The position numbers were made by a program, and so were the translations under genes. This document shows positions 4,864 to 5,548 of a stretch of DNA of 5,548 nucleotides, one piece after another (within the stretch, counting starts at the first letter, position 1; each line of letters begins with the position of its first letter). The notes beneath the pieces are model-generated. The model saw only the letters and a list, made by a program, of their open reading frames with translations. It was not told where the DNA came from and made no database searches. Location of the stretch: NCBI GenBank assembly GCA_029856625.1, contig JAHKLG010000100.1, forward strand, positions 1 to 5,548. The letters are read 5' to 3'. Source of the DNA: Candidatus Njordarchaeota archaeon (GTDB taxonomy: Archaea > Asgardarchaeota > Njordarchaeia > Njordarchaeales > Njordarchaeaceae).

Positions 4864-5548
4864 TTATCTTTCTCTTTTTCCAGCGATGAACTCCTCAACC
4901 CACTGCTTAGCTATGTAATCAGGGACTTGTACTGGTGGGTGCTTAAAGGCATAAGCTGATATGCTAATGAGAGGGCCGCCGATTCCCCTATCCAAGGCTA
5001 ACTTTACAGCTCTTATAACATCAATTACTGTGCCAGCACTATTTGGAGAGTCCGCTACAACCAGTTTTGCCTCAATTATCACCGGAAAACCTCCGAACTT
5101 CTCTCCCTCTAAGTATATGTAAGCTATCTTTGTATCCCCTAAGAACGGTACGTAATCACTTGGACCGATTCTAGTTGGCATTTCATAGTCGACTAGGCTT
5201 GTAACAGCTTCTGTTTTGCTAATTCTCTTAAATCTCAGACGCTCCTCAGCTGTCATGTTTAAGAAGTCCGTATTTCCTCCAATGTTGAGCTGATACGTTT
5301 TCTTAGGCTTAATTCCTCTATCTAACATTAATTGAACTAATGTTCTGTGAAGGATTGTTGCACCTAGCTGGCTCTTAATATCGTCTCCTGCAATTGGAAC
5401 TTTCCTATCCTCGAATCTCTTTGCCCACTCTGGATCACTAGCAATGAATTCTGGAATAGCATTAATGAAGCCCACCTTAGCATCTAACGCAGCTTGGGCA
5501 TAATACCTGGTAGCTTTATAGCTGCCCACTGGTGTAAAGTTAATCAAT
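4864..5548 (-). CDS. ino1: Inositol-3-phosphate synthase, partial (N-terminus beyond the right edge)
   Basis: It converts glucose 6-phosphate to myo-inositol phosphate using bound NAD+. In archaea this feeds inositol-phosphate lipid headgroups and, in many hyperthermophiles, the solute di-myo-inositol phosphate. About 227 C-terminal residues are present, roughly 60% of the usual 360-390. Motifs, counted from the window edge: PVGSYKATRYYAQAALDA (6-23), FIASDPEW (34-41), GDDIKSQLGATILHRT (54-69), NIGGNTDFLN (88-97), SKTEAVTS (110-117), GPSDYVPFLGD (128-138), and the lysine/Asp segment KLVVADSPNSAGTVIDV (161-177). These resemble the shorter archaeal/actinobacterial form rather than the long eukaryotic one. 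The first in-window start-like codon (TTG at 5545-5547) is internal to the protein and is not a start; the NAD-binding Rossmann part with its glycine motif lies outside the window. The gene runs tail to tail into the HEAT-like gene. Its reaction has no obvious link to the other genes here. Confidence 0.95.
   Translation of the reverse strand, partial: LINFTPVGSYKATRYYAQAALDAKVGFINAIPEFIASDPEWAKRFEDRKVPIAGDDIKSQLGATILHRTLVQLMLDRGIKPKKTYQLNIGGNTDFLNMTAEERLRFKRISKTEAVTSLVDYEMPTRIGPSDYVPFLGDTKIAYIYLEGEKFGGFPVIIEAKLVVADSPNSAGTVIDVIRAVKLALDRGIGGPLISISAYAFKHPPVQVPDYIAKQWVEEFIAGKRER
4867..4880 (+). terminator. Pyrimidine/T tract serving the HEAT-like gene, inside ino1
   Basis: On the plus strand, just after the TAG at 4853-4855, a pyrimidine-only stretch TCTTTCTCTTTTTC ends in five T's (4875-4879). 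It lies within the codons for the charged C-terminus of ino1 (KRER). It is a plausible archaeal termination tract for the HEAT-like gene. Confidence 0.35.

Noticed and set aside
5545..5547. TTG as a start codon for the inositol-phosphate synthase
   Set aside because: The conserved mid-protein segment begins immediately after it and the NAD-binding domain must lie upstream, so the codon is an internal leucine.

Overview
This A+T-rich window, dense with genes, most likely comes from an anaerobic, probably thermophilic archaeon. A member of the Thermoproteota is my best guess; the genus cannot be read from this sequence. The evidence is a short (333-residue) archaeal-type adenylosuccinate synthetase, an inositol-phosphate synthase of the kind used for archaeal inositol lipids and solutes, an oxygen-sensitive class III ribonucleotide reductase, GGTGA-like ribosome binding sites, heavy use of AGA/AGG and ATA codons, and oligo-T tracts instead of hairpin terminators.

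Layout from left to right: nrdD (class III ribonucleotide reductase, minus strand, 30-1946) is followed by a 135-bp divergent control region (1947-2081). Next is a two-gene plus-strand operon, purA (2082-3083) and an M20-family metallopeptidase (3093-4244), 9 bp apart. An 86-bp spacer (4245-4330) probably holds the operon's terminator and the next promoter. A small plus-strand helical-repeat gene of unknown function follows (4340-4855). It meets, tail to tail with 8 bp between stop codons, the 3' part of an inositol-3-phosphate synthase gene (minus strand, 4864 to beyond the right edge).

Functionally, the left half is nucleotide metabolism. PurA commits IMP to AMP, and NrdD turns ribonucleoside triphosphates into deoxyribonucleotides; they are read from one divergent region. 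The right edge carries the entry step of inositol metabolism. The M20 enzyme is probably a general dipeptide or acyl-amino-acid hydrolase, and its link to purA seems only positional.

No mobile element, CRISPR array, tRNA, rRNA or intein was seen. There is no clear sign of a large new system. The points most worth a second look are the unrecognised HEAT-like protein, possible alternative pairings in the purA leader, the NrdD without an ATP-cone and with a possible six-codon upstream ORF, and the two convergent genes whose termination tracts lie inside each other.
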